From Liopterus haemorrhoidalis (lineage: Eukaryota > Arthropoda > Insecta > Coleoptera > Dytiscidae): DNA of 64,000 bases. This document shows positions 1-11,634 of this stretch, piece after piece. Location: contig OZ020616.1 of assembly GCA_963971575.1 (NCBI GenBank), positions 56,713,201-56,777,200 of the forward strand, given 5' to 3'. Position numbers and translations under genes: made by a program. The notes below the pieces were generated by a model. The model was not told the DNA's origin and did no database searches. It saw only the letters and a list, made by a program, of their open reading frames with translations. Numbering within the stretch: the stretch's first letter is position 1; the number at the start of each line of letters is the position of its first letter.

Positions 1-944
1 AGAACCAATTAAAGTTTAAGTTATTTAAAGAAAAAATTAATTAATCTTTTAAAAAACCATTCCGGCATTTTTTAACATTTACATATACAAATATTGATTT
101 CTTTGTTTAGAAATAGTTAAGAATTTTTCTGTAGGCTTGAGTATTTGTTCTAGTTTCTTGTTAAATGTTTACCAATGTGCATATTCAAATAATAAGTGCG
201 TAACATATAACAGACATAAATTAAGGCTAGCCTTCGTCTATTAAAAAAGTGTATACAAACCATATATAGACTGAATTATAAATTAGCTGTGTCCTAATAA
301 CGAATTGGGTTCTTCTTGCTGGAGAAACCATAGTTAGGTAGTTAACATTTTTGGCGCACAGCAACGATGGCTATTTGCGCCGAACGCAACCCATCTAAAT
401 GACTACACTACACATTAAAAATAATAAATTGAACAATAAATAAATAAAATCTTATACAAATACTCAATAAAAGAAATCTTGTTCGGACAAACACAAATAA
501 ATAAGATAAAAACTCTGTTCGAATAATTGAACAGACGCAGGGAATAGTAAGAGGCTGTAAAAGGACCAATTGCCATCAAATATCACAGTTTATAAAAGAA
601 AAAATCATAGGCAAGATAGTAAATCATAAGCCCTTGGGCACAAAGAGTGTGGGGCCCTTTTAGAAAGTCAAAAAAAAATGTAAATGAAAAAATCAGTATG
701 TACTTTTATTTAGTGACTTGATTGGTTATTATGGTTAGCTTTATACAAATCAGATATAAGCGAAGTGATTACTATTTTGAGAATTGGACTTACGTTAATG
801 ATGATGATTTCTTCCGGGATTTCTGTTGTGCAAAATCTTCTATGATGTCCTCAAAGTCTAATTTTTGAATGATATCACTTTCTATGCACATGATTGACAA
901 ATTAGTAAATCGTTCTTGTAACATAGTCGTTCGTAATTCATTTT
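1..944. other. AT-rich stretch without a recognisable gene
   Basis: No coding region or terminal inverted repeat is visible. Around 340-400, on the minus strand, there is a copy of a ~45-bp motif (core GCAAATAGCC then GTGCGCCAAAA) that recurs near 41205, 43170 and 60580. Otherwise I see nothing to name. Confidence 0.5.
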
Positions 945-1981
945 TAATGTTTAGTAGGTATGACCAAAAATCCCTTATACCGTCATTTTGTCGTCTGTCT
1001 GCTTGTCTGTCTGTCTGTCTGTTCGGTAAAAATTGTAGCCAAACGGCTAAACCTAGAGAGTTGAAATTTGGCATGCTTATACAACTATTTGACCCGCACA
1101 TAGGAAAAATACTAAAACATCTAAAAAACATATCCTCCTAAAAATATAACCAAATATGTGCTCATCGAAGAAAAAAATATTTTTTAAAATTCTGAGTAGG
1201 GTATCAAATGAAAGCCCTTAGTACGTGGATTAACGATATAATGGATGCAAAATAAATTATTTTGACGCGTATTTTGCCAAAATTGTGCAAAAATTTTTTT
1301 GTCCCACACCCAGATGGTTTAAACTAAAAATCTGACAAAATTCTAAGTAATGTACATTGGCGTAAACCGAAATAGCACAACAGGAATTTTTGATCGAATT
1401 ATGTTTTCGGAAAATAACGCATTTTTTGTGTTTTTAACTAAAATATGTTAAATATTTAATTCGCTATGTAACACAGTAACTAAGTAAGTGCCCATAGCGT
1501 AATGCGTAGTGTCATCGCTTAATAATTTGCAAACTACAGTTCGATTCCTGTCAATTTTAATTTTTCTGTTTTTTTTGCATTTTTATTTTGTTTAAATTAT
1601 TTTGTCAAAATTCTAGTTATAATTTGGTATATGTTGCATTTAATTTTTAAAAGCGTAAATTTAATAACCAGTGGGAAGTGTTGAAATTATAATTTAATTC
1701 TATGTTTGAATGTATGCGAAATCAGAGGCCGGGGCTTATGATTTAAGCAACCAATGGAAGCCATAGGCGCAATTTTCAAAATCTTAATGAACCTTGCTAT
1801 ATAAAAAAAATACTGCACATATTTAGAAACTTAAATAATGGTATTAGGCATTCGAATTAAAATTAACAAAAAAAATATTTTAACATAAAATTTGTTTTGG
1901 CATCCCAAATAATCATCATTCACTTATTAAATGCCTGCGAAATCCTGAAATGTGTGAAAATTCACATTTCACATCAATTTT
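945..1981 (+). mobile_element. HINE-A copy (Helentron/DINE-1-like non-autonomous element)
   Basis: The copy runs from a worn 5' subterminal repeat (around 950), through a short (GTCT)n tract at about 995-1020, to a 3' subterminal repeat and the hairpin GTGTGAA-AA-TTCACA near 1950. It ends in a T-run. It codes for nothing credible; open frames across (GTCT)n are artefacts because that repeat lacks stops in every frame. The layout matches DINE-1/mini-me/Helentron-associated elements, which are thought to be moved in trans by a Rep/helicase protein. No such gene is in the window. Confidence 0.8.
1489..1552 (+). other. tRNA-like module inside HINE-A
   Basis: A-box-like TAGCGTAATGCGTAG is followed after about 30 bases by B-box-like AGTTCGATTCC. 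The module lies between arms shared by all long copies. It does not obviously fold as a complete functional tRNA. Confidence 0.5.
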
Positions 1982-2128
1982 TTATTATTTTTAGCCCTGA
2001 AGATGAGCGCTCTCCACTACAATTGGTGACCATAAATCTCATCTGGTATTCGATTTAAATTTAAATTTAGAAATTTGAAATACTAGTGCAATATTTGAAA
2101 TACTAGCAACGTATGAAAATGGTACACA

Positions 2129-2235
2129 ATGAGTTGGAAGGTATGGGAGGAAAGATTGAATACTCGCCTGCCAGTGGGAAGACCTTGCAAGAGATGGAGA
2201 TATCAGTTGACCGAAGATCTAACAAGTATTAGTAT
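2129..2235 (+). pseudogene. possible LINE reverse-transcriptase C-terminal tail
   Basis: The frame reads VWEERLNTR...VGRPCKRWRYQL. This resembles the W..R....VGRP..RW..D tail common at the C-terminus of insect non-LTR retrotransposon polyproteins. Only about 35 codons are present. No upstream reverse-transcriptase motifs are visible, and the frame is cut by the foldback element starting at 2236. It could be chance, because the match rests on one short motif. Confidence 0.35.
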
Positions 2236-2802
2236 TAGACCGGGAGCTCATGACAGTTTTTGGTCTCCGATTTCATACAGCATGCCTTTTGGAGGAGAGA
2301 ATATTTACCCTGTGATAACAAAAAAGGGATGGTACTAAACCCCTGAACGCTTTCCGGTCATAGGGAAAATTGCATTTCCACTTAAACACAAATTTGTTGT
2401 GCTTTTTCTGATTTAATATTGCTTGCCCTTTTGTCAAAAGAAAGTTATAACAAATTTAAAGTCTTTTAAATATATGCATGCGATTCGGAGGGTCCCAAAG
2501 GGCTCAAACGGTCATGTGATCTTGTAATAAAAAATATGATTTTCCGCGTTTTCATACAGCATGCCTATAATTAATAGACTTTAAATTTGTTATAACTTTC
2601 TTTTGACAAAAGGGCAAGCAATATTAAATCAGAGAAAAACACTAAAATTTTGTGCAAGTGGAAATGCAATTTTCCCTATGACCGGAAAGTGTGCAGGGGT
2701 TTAGTACCATCCCTTTTTTGTTGTCACAGGGTAAATATTCTCTCCTTCAAAAGGCATGCTGTACGAAATCGGAGACCAAAAATGTCATGAGCTCCCGGTC
2801 TA
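2236..2802. mobile_element. foldback MITE E (long inverted repeat, TA ends)
   Basis: The two arms of about 225 bp are near-perfect inverted repeats: TAGACCGGGAGCTCATGAC at 2236 and its complement ending at 2802. A short loop (about 2465-2570) itself contains an inverted partial copy of the arm. The TA at both ends suits Tc1/mariner-type target duplication, which is inference. A truncated copy lies at 60074-60446. Nothing is encoded. Confidence 0.75.
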
Positions 2803-3480
2803 TATAAAGGATACATGAAAAGAATTTTCAATGAACAGATCAAGATAAAGGACTGTGCATGAGTTTCATTATTACAAATTTTTCACTAATTTGGATAGGA
2901 TAAAAAAAATGATGTCTTTTGTAATATCTTCCCATGGTCCGAGCAATCAGTCTTCCTTCCAATATTTCTTTTACCATTTTAGATGACATTCCTTAATCAT
3001 CTCATTATTTTTCCAGTACCAGACTTAAATTGATTAATTTGCCAGTTTATTAAAACAATAGTTGCTTCTTAAAATCCAATAAAAATAAATGACCCCTTCT
3101 CTTCCCACAGTGTGCAAAAGAAACGCCATCAAATATTTCATAAAATGTCCCCCGTGTAATAATACCGATCGTAAATCATACAAAATGCATTAAATCATAC
3201 CAAATACGACAGTATGATACGAGCAATCATGGCGCAGACAAAGGCGAATCTAACTTGAAATTGAGTTAAATAAATAAGGCGCATTTAATAGTTGCAAGCA
3301 GTAATAGATCGCCAGTAGATATCGCCGGCCGTTTAATTAATTATAACCGACCGTAATTGTTTATGGGGCACTAGAAAGTGAATGTGTATGGACACCAAAG
3401 AGATTAAACCTACAGAGAAACAATCAAGCGAGTTACACCTCGGATTAGCAACTGAAAAGCTGCGTTCAGAGCTCTTTAAA
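2803..3480. other. no recognisable gene
   Basis: AT-rich sequence with no element ends. A motif at 3455-3475 (GCTGCGTTCAGAGCT) recurs at 26823 and, inverted and diverged, near 4875. This suggests the edge of an older MITE into which element M inserted. Confidence 0.4.
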
Positions 3481-3577
3481 TTGGTAACCAGACAACTGGG
3501 GCCGTAAGACAATTCGGGCCGTTCACAATTGGGGCTCTTCACAACTGGGGCCATTAACAACTGGCGCGATGGACAAT

Positions 3578-4240
3578 AGGGGATACGTATAAAATTTATA
3601 TTTCCTTAAAACTACATTTTTTTGATATGTTAATGTTAGTTATGTCACCTAACAAAACAAAAATCACATTTTAATTAATATTATAGCCAAATTTTTTAAT
3701 TAAAATATTGTAAATTTGAAATTAGCCGACCACGGCGCAAAGGTTGCCGAGTAAATACGACTGAGTATGACGTCAAACTGCTGGGGTTTGACGTCACAGA
3801 TACAGACTAAACATAATCTTTACGTGTGTATATTGTATTGTTCGAGAGTTTTGTATTTGTTTTTAAATAATTTTTCACGCATTTATTATTAAAATAATTT
3901 ATAAAATATATGTACTCATATTAAAATGGTCTTCACAAACATAAAGTTTACTATTTTCTGAAATATCGGTTTTATTTCGCCTCATAGCTTTCAGCCACAA
4001 ATTTCGCTTTTTCTGTTGTTTTTCGCCATCAGGTAAAGATATAAATTGTTTTTTTGGGTTTCTAATTGAACTATTTGTGCACATCGGTACTAAACAATAT
4101 TTTCGACTATGTTTCGAAGTACTGGGGCCTGGATCTTCCATATTTTATATATTTTAATATAAAATTTAATTCGGTAAACATGTATAAATTGTTTTTATAG
4201 AATTAAACTTTATTTTAATTAAAATCACTCTTCAGTCAAA
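3578..4240 (-). mobile_element. element L copy 1, right end lost (THAP-bearing DNA transposon relic)
   Basis: It starts with the L terminal sequence AGGGGATACGTATAAAA and matches L copies 2-4 through the THAP exon and its upstream region. It then changes at about 4240 into an AT-rich block of four degenerate ~60-bp repeats (4240-4470). Compared with copy 4 it lacks the left-hand exon. Confidence 0.65.
3902..4141 (-). pseudogene. THAP zinc-finger domain exon of element L
   Basis: The frame starts at ATG 4141 and gives about 80 residues. It holds a THAP-type C2CH zinc finger: CLVPMC near residues 16-21, then W and R near residues 48-54, and CEDHF at about 69-73. THAP domains bind DNA and occur in P-element-type transposases and in host or domesticated proteins. 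A splice donor is expected right after CEDHFN. Here it reads AT-GAGT where copy 3 has GT-GAGT, so the donor is lost and the frame runs a few codons into the old intron before a stop. Catalytic exons are absent, so this is a fragment. Confidence 0.7.
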
Positions 4241-4690
4241 AGAGCACTAAATTTTACTTAATCTAACCCTTAAAATACAATTTCTTTTTAATCAAATGAA
4301 CACGAAAATTTACTTAAGCCAACCCCTAAAATACATTTTTTTAAATTTATTCTAATTCCCACCAAAATATACTTAATCAAACCATTAAAATATTTTTTTT
4401 TCAAAAGAACACGCAATTTAATTTATGCCAACTTGTAAAATAATTATTTTTTATTTTAAACAAAAGAAAACTCATAGCTCTTATAGTAATGGCCCCAGTT
4501 GTCAAAAGCCTCAATTGTGAACGGCCCGAATTGTCCATCGCCCCAGTTGTTAATGGCCCCAGTTGTGCAAAGCCCCATTTGTGTACGGCCCGAATTGTCC
4601 ATCGCCGCAGGTGTTAATGGTCCCAGTTGTGCAAAGCCCCAATTGTGAACGGCCCGAATTGTCTTAGGACCCCAGTTGTCTGGTAATCAA

Positions 4691-5916
4691 TGTATGTATA
4701 TGTTTGGCTCATTAAAACAATTCACTATCATATATACATAAGTTTAGAAAATTATCCACAATCGACAACGAACTACGTATTAAATTTAGAAATCTGAACG
4801 GTTGCACGTCTTACCATATGACAAACTTGTAGTGACAATCAACAGAGTACAAGCTATAGTCTATAGTTTATTAATTTAAGAGCTCTGAATGTGGCTTAAG
4901 GTAAGCAACCGTTAAGAGCTCCAAATTTAATAGATCTATCCACAACTGACAACTGACAACGAATTAACCGTAGACGTAATGTCAGTAGACGTAAATTCGA
5001 CATATTAAATGTCGTGGTAGACTAATAATCTGTACACGAATTGTGGTAGACGAGAAGACCGTCTACCTAATGTCAGTATACGAAATGTTGTAGGCGTTAA
5101 GTCTGTAGACGAGTTGTGGAACCCGAAATTAGCAGTTTCTCTTATAATAACACTGATCTGTTTTGTTTTGTTGCCTCTAAATACTTGGACTTCTATGCCT
5201 GGGAACTGTACTGGGTTGGGTAAGTCTATTGTTATAGTCACTAGAATTGAACAGACCTACGCTTTGGCCACACACTAGGCTGTTTTTTGGTAATTCCATG
5301 AACAATGCTGTTCCTTTTATTGCATTTATACTGGAATAGAATTGTTTAGAATTTTATTATTGATATTATTACCACATAAAGTCAATAAAATCAACTACAA
5401 ACAATTATAAAATACCTAGAAACGTTTGAAAAACTATGATGAATCAAAACGAATACAAAATAAGTTTATTTACTTATCTATAGGTATGCAATAATTTCAC
5501 TATAAACAAATAATAGAAAATATTGACTTTCACAAAATTTTTCTCACACATATTAAAGATGATCTGAAATATGGTCAATTAATTTTCTAATTACATCGAT
5601 TTTTCCCTCCGGCGTTATCTAAAATGATCTACCAGAGTACAAGAGTTACCAGTAATTAACAAGTTACTAAGAGGCTAGTTAATTATTTTTAATTGACAAA
5701 TTGATTTATTGCCGTAGTAAATTAGTAGTATGTAAGCTACTTTAAACCATATATCACTAAATTAACACAGAATAAATAAAAATTGTTTGGTAGTCAAAAT
5801 AATTGCCCGGTCGTTTTTTTTTCAGGCAGTTTTTTTTTTAACGTTACGCTTTATTAGGGTAATCTGGTATATCCATGACATCAAAACGCCAGGGTTTGGG
5901 ATACAATTCCGTTTTT
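4691..5916. other. no gene; degenerate 15-16-bp repeats at about 4965-5115
   Basis: Roughly ten degenerate units resembling CTGTAGACGNAATGT lie at 4965-5115, some in inverted orientation. The period is like that of element M but the sequence is different. The rest is AT-rich without recognisable features. Confidence 0.45.
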
Positions 5917-6045
5917 AGGGTTTTGTAGGCATGACCAAAAAACCCTTATAACGTCACTCATGTGTCTGTCTGTCTGTCTATCTGTCTGTCTGTCTGTACA
6001 ATAGAAATTGTAACGGCTAAACATAGAAAGTTGATTTTTTTATTG
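5917..6045 (+). mobile_element. HINE-A 5' end fragment
   Basis: AGGGTTTTGTAGGCATGACC is followed by AAAAAACCCTTATAACGTCA, a short (GTCT)n tract and a worn GTAACGGCTAAACATAGA. The remainder of the element is absent. Confidence 0.75.
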
Positions 6046-6102
6046 GCTATTAGTCTATTCAACCATATTAGTCAGCTAAATAGAATATAAATTCATACAA
6101 TA

Positions 6103-6500
6103 TACGAGGTCTGTTCAAAAAGTATCGCGAATTTTGAATTTCCGCGGGTTACGTATATTCGATTTTCGATTTTTTTGTGGCGTTATGTTGGTACTCATGT
6201 CTCTCACTTATGCCGACAAGTTCGGCCATTTCGAATGTTTTGGCTCGTCTTCGATTTTTGCCTATACCAAAAAATGGATCAAAGAATCTGTATCAAATTT
6301 TGTGTGAAAAACAAAATTAAGTGCGCGGACGCATTCCGAATGTAGACTGTGGCATATGGTGAAGCTACCTTGGACCGAAGCAACGTTTATCGGTGGTACA
6401 AAATGTTCTCAGAGGGTCGAGAAGATGTGAACGACGAAGAGCGTGCCGGACGCCCGAGCACGTCAACAACAGACGAAAACATTGATGAAGTGAAGAAAAT
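6103..6500 (+). pseudogene. mariner transposase N-terminal relic with 5' TIR
   Basis: The mariner-like end CGAGGTCTGTTCAAAAAGTA begins at 6105. An open region from ATG 6274 reads MDQRICIKFC, then YGEATLDRSNVYRWYKMFSEG and GREDVNDEERAGRPSTS, a typical mariner paired-type helix-turn-helix start. One in-frame stop follows the CADAFRM segment. Similarity ends at about 6500, before any catalytic aspartate, so the element is a 5' fragment with no possible activity. Confidence 0.75.
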
Positions 6501-6630
6501 AGTATTTTCACTGATTCCTTAATACCTCTTAAGCCCGGTAAGTTATCGACTTAATTTTTGCTTATAAAGGTTCTCAATACAATTGTTTAAAAATCCTATT
6601 CAGGATTTTGGCCAAAAACAACTCCCAATA

Positions 6631-7228
6631 CCCTTTTCACACTAGAACTTTAAGATCGGATGTTAAAGTGAATGTGTCTTTAAACGCTAATGTGAAAACG
6701 TATGACCTCGTCTAAATACAAGCGAAGTTGAAGACAGAGATCTTCGTCTTAAACACCATCCGCATTGCCAACATAATTTATTTTATAAAAAAATACTCTT
6801 TGAATTTGTGCTGTCAACATTTTGTATTATCATAAAGAAGAATACTGTATTATATCTACGTTATAAGAAGATTATACTTATTGTTATAATAAAACTATTT
6901 ATTTTAATAATGTGTTTAATAAAATACAGAACTACAATAATTCAGATAAAATGTATCGACTTACATGTTAATACAGGTGTAATGTATTCTTTATTGTAGT
7001 GTCTTTATTGTAGAATGAAATGAAATATCCATATTTGTTTATAATAATTCAAAATGTGCGTCTACGCAGACAGTTCAAAACTGGTAATTTCCTGACGGTA
7101 ACTTAAGGACAAAATTACTGTAGCTGATGACAGCACCGGATATTTAAACATCAAGTGTGAAAGCAAACCGATGTTAAACATCGGTGAACTTTAAGTTTAC
7201 TCGTCTTAAAGTTCTAGTGTGAAAAGGG
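6631..7228. mobile_element. MITE J copy 1 (deleted form)
   Basis: Its ends are inverted copies of CCCTTTTCACACTAGAACTT, flanked by TA on both sides. It matches copy J2 (46322-47451) at both ends but lacks the ~590-bp middle of J2, so it is an internal-deletion derivative. No coding capacity remains. Confidence 0.75.
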
Positions 7229-8301
7229 TATAAAGGGCTGAATCTACATTCGGGGTGAAACTAATCCCTCTAATCCTCCGGAACTATATTAATATCACCT
7301 GGCCCGCGTGACGTCTTAACCAGTTGTATTATTTTTGTATAAACAACTCGTTTTAAGCAAAGCTTCGTGATGTCCAGGCTTTGTACCCTCTTCCCTTTGC
7401 TTCTAAGGAAACTGTGTTACCATGAAGTTGTTTTTTAAATGGTAATATATCTTTTGATGTCATGTACAAGTATTTGACTCGCCTGACAATCACGAAACAA
7501 TGCACTCTCGATCACGAATCGCCGAGTGAAAGTGTTCTCAATTTGACAATATGATGCACAGTTGAATAATATCTCCATAGACGTGCTTCAACTAACAACT
7601 ATGACAGTACAATAGTAAAATAAATAGAAAAGGAAACTAAAAGATTTTTATGAATTTTAATATTTTCAGTTGGTCAAAGATGTAAATGTTTGGGTAATAT
7701 GATAAATCAAGTATACCTGATTCAAGCAGTGGTGTAGCTTTAACCCCCCCCCCATTCTCCGCAACCAGCTATGGACTAGGACGTTTCATGTTTTTGTCTC
7801 ATTTCTTGAAAACCCATGCATTTATTGTGTTTTACACAGTGCAAAAATATTTAATTCGCATGAACATCTGATTGACAGACTTGTTCTAGTTCATCAAAGT
7901 TCAGATAACAGGGACGGATTGCAGTATTTTAAGTGATTATCATTTATTCCACCATCTCAAGGAGGCTTGGTGGTGGCAAGAGTCCTTTATATAAATTTGT
8001 TAATTCTGTAGCTATATTATTATTTAAAATCTATCCCAATTTTTTTTTTTTTTAATTTTTATGGTTAAAAATTTAACAAATATTGTTAAGAATAAGAAGA
8101 CAAATCTTTTGTTTAAATGCATTTTTTTGTTTGGATAAATATTTGGAGAGTTATGGCGGAAAAACCCCAAGAATTAAAAACTTAAAAAATTAATATCTCT
8201 TTTATTATAAAACTTTTGCTAAGGTCTTTTAAGGTTCTTCGCCTTCTTTTGGACTGTAGTATCACCCATTAAAAAAAAATAAGAAGTAAACAACCTGTCT
8301 A

Positions 8302-8325
<24 letters not shown>
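7229..8325. other. no recognisable gene; C-run and (TA)n
   Basis: A run of ten C lies at about 7743-7752 and a (TA)n tract at 8300-8324, just before HINE-C. No open frame or element end is recognisable. Confidence 0.45.
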
Positions 8326-8333
<8 letters not shown>

Positions 8334-9177
8334 CCGACCGCCAACATATATAAGGGAGGTTTTGTGATCATACCGATTTTGACATTTCGAGATTTCGATG
8401 GATATCCACGAATTGAGGTCCCTACATAACGTTTCGACGTTTGTCTGTCTGTCCGTCGGTCTGTGTACACGTGTAGAGCAAATACGGCTAAAAGATGTTT
8501 ATGAAACTTCATATTAATATTTAAAGTTGATCAACTTTTGGTAAAAATCACAACAGAAAAATATCTCGAAAAAGTTTATTAAACAAAAGTTGCTATAAAA
8601 GCAATAACTAATAACTTTTATTTGAGACGTTTTTTGATAAAATGAAAAATTTCGAATAATTTCTGTAAAATTTTTCGAAATTTCTCATATTTTCTCAATT
8701 TTTTCATATTTATATGTAACGTTTCCATGGTCATGATAAATAATATCTCTGTTAGAAAATATTAGGTCAAGTTATTTCTACTCTGCTGCTAGAATGTAAT
8801 TTATATAAGTACTTTATGATGGCGGTCGATCCTGTGGTGGCCACAGCTGATTTTTTTTTTCATACTTATGTGTAACGTTTCCATGGTTATGATAAATAAT
8901 CAGATCAATTCTGTAAAAAATTACTGCGTAGTAACGTTACAAGATAAAGTATTATAAAAAGTATAATGACTTTCATTCATGATAGTAACTGACCTTGCTC
9001 ATAGAGACATATTTAGTTACTATTATCATAGTAACTGAGTTACAGAATTGGTCTGAATATCTCTGTTAGAAAATATTAGGCCAAGTTATTTCTACTCTGC
9101 TGCTAGAATGTATTTTATACAAGTATTTTGTGATGGCGGGCGGTCCTGTGGTGGCCACAGCTGATTTTTTTCTCAAC
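8326..9177 (+). mobile_element. HINE-C copy 1 with tandemly repeated 3' end
   Basis: The 5' subterminal repeat ACCGACCGCCA (8332) is followed by a (GTCY)n tract at 8441-8466 and a perfect palindrome AAAGTTGATCAACTTT. The 3' end has TGGCGGTCGATC, the hairpin CTGTGG-TGG-CCACAG and a T-run. The last ~155 bp occur twice in tandem (8705-8863 and 8865-9177). The second repeat carries MITE H at 8901-9055. The architecture equals HINE-A although the sequence is different. Confidence 0.7.
8901..9055. mobile_element. MITE H copy 1 with AAT target duplication
   Basis: A 155-bp element with ends CAGATCAATTCTGTAA and its complement. It is flanked by AAT at 8898-8900 and 9056-9058. The neighbouring repeat unit at about 8740 supplies the empty site (ATAAATAATATCTC), so the 3-bp duplication is seen directly. 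Superfamily unassigned; 3-bp duplications fit PIF/Harbinger. Confidence 0.75.
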
Positions 9178-9220
9178 ATTTAAACGTTTTTTGTTTCAAC
9201 ATAAAGATGATATTCGATTT

Positions 9221-9480
9221 AGGCCCGGTCTTTCCACCTTCAGATAAACTTCCAGGTAACTATCTGACAGATAAGGTTAATTGTAACTTCATCTGCTGAA
9301 TAAATGTCAATACCAGTCAGTGAATTCAATACGTCAGTCTCATTATCCGTTAGATAACTATCCGATAGATACATTTGTATAGAAAGAAGGGGTGACATTT
9401 ACTCAGCAGATGAAGTTACAAATAACCTTATCTGTCAGATAGTTACCTGGAACTTTATCTGAAATGGAAAAACCGGGCCT
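9221..9480. mobile_element. MITE I copy 1
   Basis: A 260-bp foldback with ~88-bp arms that begin AGGCCCGGTCTTTCCA and end with its complement. A diverged copy lies at 44767-45023. Both lie next to a HINE-C 3' end. Confidence 0.75.
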
Positions 9481-10039
9481 TAGTTTTATAATTACAAGAT
9501 TTTTCTCGAATAAGCGAATTTTCTAGGGAAGAAGTTGTTATTTGCCCGGATTAGCATTTTCAAAATCTGAACGGCCCTTTTAAATTTTGCGATCTTTTTT
9601 CAAATCCATAAATGTCCTTAATCCCAGCCTGCTGTAACAGATATGTCTGTCTGTACGTCTATCTCATTAGTTACGTTTCATCAGTCACGATTAGCTATTT
9701 TAATTAACTATCACTTATTATACTTATTTCTTAACGTTATGTGAAAGAATGCCTTAAGAATGGTACATACTGGCGAACTGGTAGACAAGCCCCTATGCCA
9801 GATAATGGACACTGCTGCCAATTTTATACCGCTAAACACTACCTCAAAATAACTCACCTGGATAAAATTAATTGAAAAATAAATTATAGGTTACTAGTAG
9901 GATAAATGTGAAAATATAAGGGGTTATTATTCATAATTTTAACTAAAATTACCTCATTATTGAATCTTTAATCTGACGTCGCATTATGTGACTTATTGGA
10001 ACCTTTTTAAGTTTTCGTACACTGAAAAAAATTTATACT
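9481..10039. other. no recognisable gene
   Basis: AT-rich. A short GTCT stretch at about 9646 is not attached to any recognised element. Confidence 0.4.
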
Positions 10040-10702
10040 TTAACCCATTAATGGCCAAAGGTGCGTATACGCAACCTTTTAGAAATTATTTTTTTTAAGG
10101 AAAGCAATTGTTTTATTTTTATTGCATAGTTATTTTACAAGCATTACTAGAATACAATAGCTTCGTGAATATTTTATTTCGCAGTTTATTTAAAGAGTAT
10201 TTTTTTTAAATATTTTTAAATTGGTCAATTTTTTAAGATTTATAAAAGCAGGCATTTTCTGTACACTTGTTGGTAATATAAAAAATATATATATATAGTC
10301 AAACCGTATGAGAACATTGTTATGAATTATCCTATTTTAAAAAAATATAAATTTTATCTGTCATGTTGCTGTGTACATCATTCAAATTTATAGGGTGCGT
10401 ATACGCACCTTTGGCGAAATCAGTGAAATGTACAGTCGTGATTCATCATCGACAAGTCTCATCTTGTCTTAGCCATCTAACCTATTATTCATTTCTACTG
10501 TGTGTTCTTTCATAGTTCAGTATATGTATTTACAGAATAAGTATAGTGAAAATAAAAATTAGTTGTACAGTTGTCAAATGATAGTAAAATTTCTTAATTG
10601 GTCACGACTAGCAGTTGCTCTTATAAAGTATCAGAGTAATGCAGATACTGATAGAGAAGCAACAAATTCAAACTATGGGTGTCCAATTTGAAATTCTTAC
10701 AA
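10040..10702. mobile_element. piggyBac-like element K, copy 1 (5' end and a coding scrap)
   Basis: It begins with the TTAA target at 10040-10043 and CCCATTAATGGCC. Two near-perfect palindromes GGTGCGTATACGCACC lie at about 10060 and 10396 as subterminal motifs. At 10598-10682 the plus strand encodes a scrap reading WSRLAVALIKYQSNADTD, equal to part of the transposase tail in copy 2. The element is cut at 10702 by element L copy 2. Confidence 0.6.
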
Positions 10703-11634
10703 TAGGGGATACGCATAAAATTTGTATTTCCTTAAACTACATTATTTTGATATGTTAATGTTAGTTATGTCACCTAACAAAACAAAAATCACATTTTAAT
10801 TAATATTATAGCCAAATTTTTTAATTAAAATATTGTAAATTTGAAATAAGCCGACCACGCCGCGAAGGTTGCCGAGTAAAAACGACTGAGTATGACGTCA
10901 AACGATAGGGGTTTCACGTCACAGATACAGCTACAACATAATCTTTACACGTGTGTATATTGTATTGTTCGAGAGTTTTGTATTTGTTTTTAAACAATTT
11001 TTCACGCATTTATTATTAAAATGGCAGATAAAGATTTTCTTAGGGCTCAGAGTGATAATTTACCCAACATTGATGCATTTATGCACATAACATAAAGTTT
11101 ACTTTTTTCTGAAATATCGGTTTTATTTCGCCTCATAGCTTTCAGCCACAAATTTCGCCTTTTCTGTTGTTTTTCGCCATCAGGTAATGATAAATTGGGT
11201 TTTTTTTTTGGATTTCTAGTTGAACTAATTGTGCACATCGGTACTGAACAATATTTTCGATAATGTTTCGAAGTACTGGGGCCTGGATCTTCTATATTTT
11301 ATATATTTTAATATAAAATTTAATTCGGTAAACATGTATAAATTGTTTTTATAGAATTAAACTTTTTAATTAAAATCACTCTAACTTCACATAACCTATA
11401 AAAGTTATACAAACAAATAAGTTCACAACAGACTATGTACGCTGGGTAAGCTAGTAGTGTCATGCGTCAGTTAGAAGGGGTATGACGTCACACGTCGATT
11501 TCGCGTGCTACATACATTTATGATTTTTTTAGGCCTTCAAATTAAAAAAAAAAAAAAAAAAACTGTTTTTTATGTTTATATGCAAGAATAGGAATATAAT
11601 AAAAAAAAATTAAAAAATCATGCCTATCCCCTAT
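10703..11634. mobile_element. element L copy 2 (both ends present, internally deleted)
   Basis: The imperfect inverted ends are TAGGGGATACGCATAAAA on the left and, inverted, TAGGGGATAGGCATGATTT on the right. Each end is followed inward by the first exon of a gene: a plus-strand start reading MADKDFLRAQSDNLPNID from about 11021, and a minus-strand THAP exon. The two exons are joined directly near 11085 by a large internal deletion. Confidence 0.7.
11085..11272 (-). pseudogene. THAP exon remnant of L copy 2
   Basis: The frame retains MCTISSTRNPKKK, RNLWLKAMRRNKTDISEKSKLY and then breaks where the CEDHF half of the zinc finger should be. The remaining downstream sequence comes from the opposite gene of the element. 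The second pair of zinc ligands is therefore lost and the domain cannot fold as a THAP finger. Confidence 0.6.

Larger units (their letters stand above)
3481..4690. mobile_element. foldback element M with tandem-repeat arms, interrupted by element L
   Basis: The arms are inverted copies of a 16-bp tandem repeat: five units at 3492-3572 (the outermost 17 bp) and twelve at 4487-4679. On the plus strand of the right arm the units cycle as GAACGGCCCGAATTGT, CCATCGCCCCAGTTGT, TAATGGCCCCAGTTGT and GCAAAGCCCCATTTGT, giving a 64-bp higher-order period. The left arm has the same order inverted. Element L broke a unit of the left arm at 3577. The layout recalls Drosophila Foldback/Galileo elements, whose arms also carry tandem repeats, but no sequence kinship is claimed. 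Confidence 0.65.
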
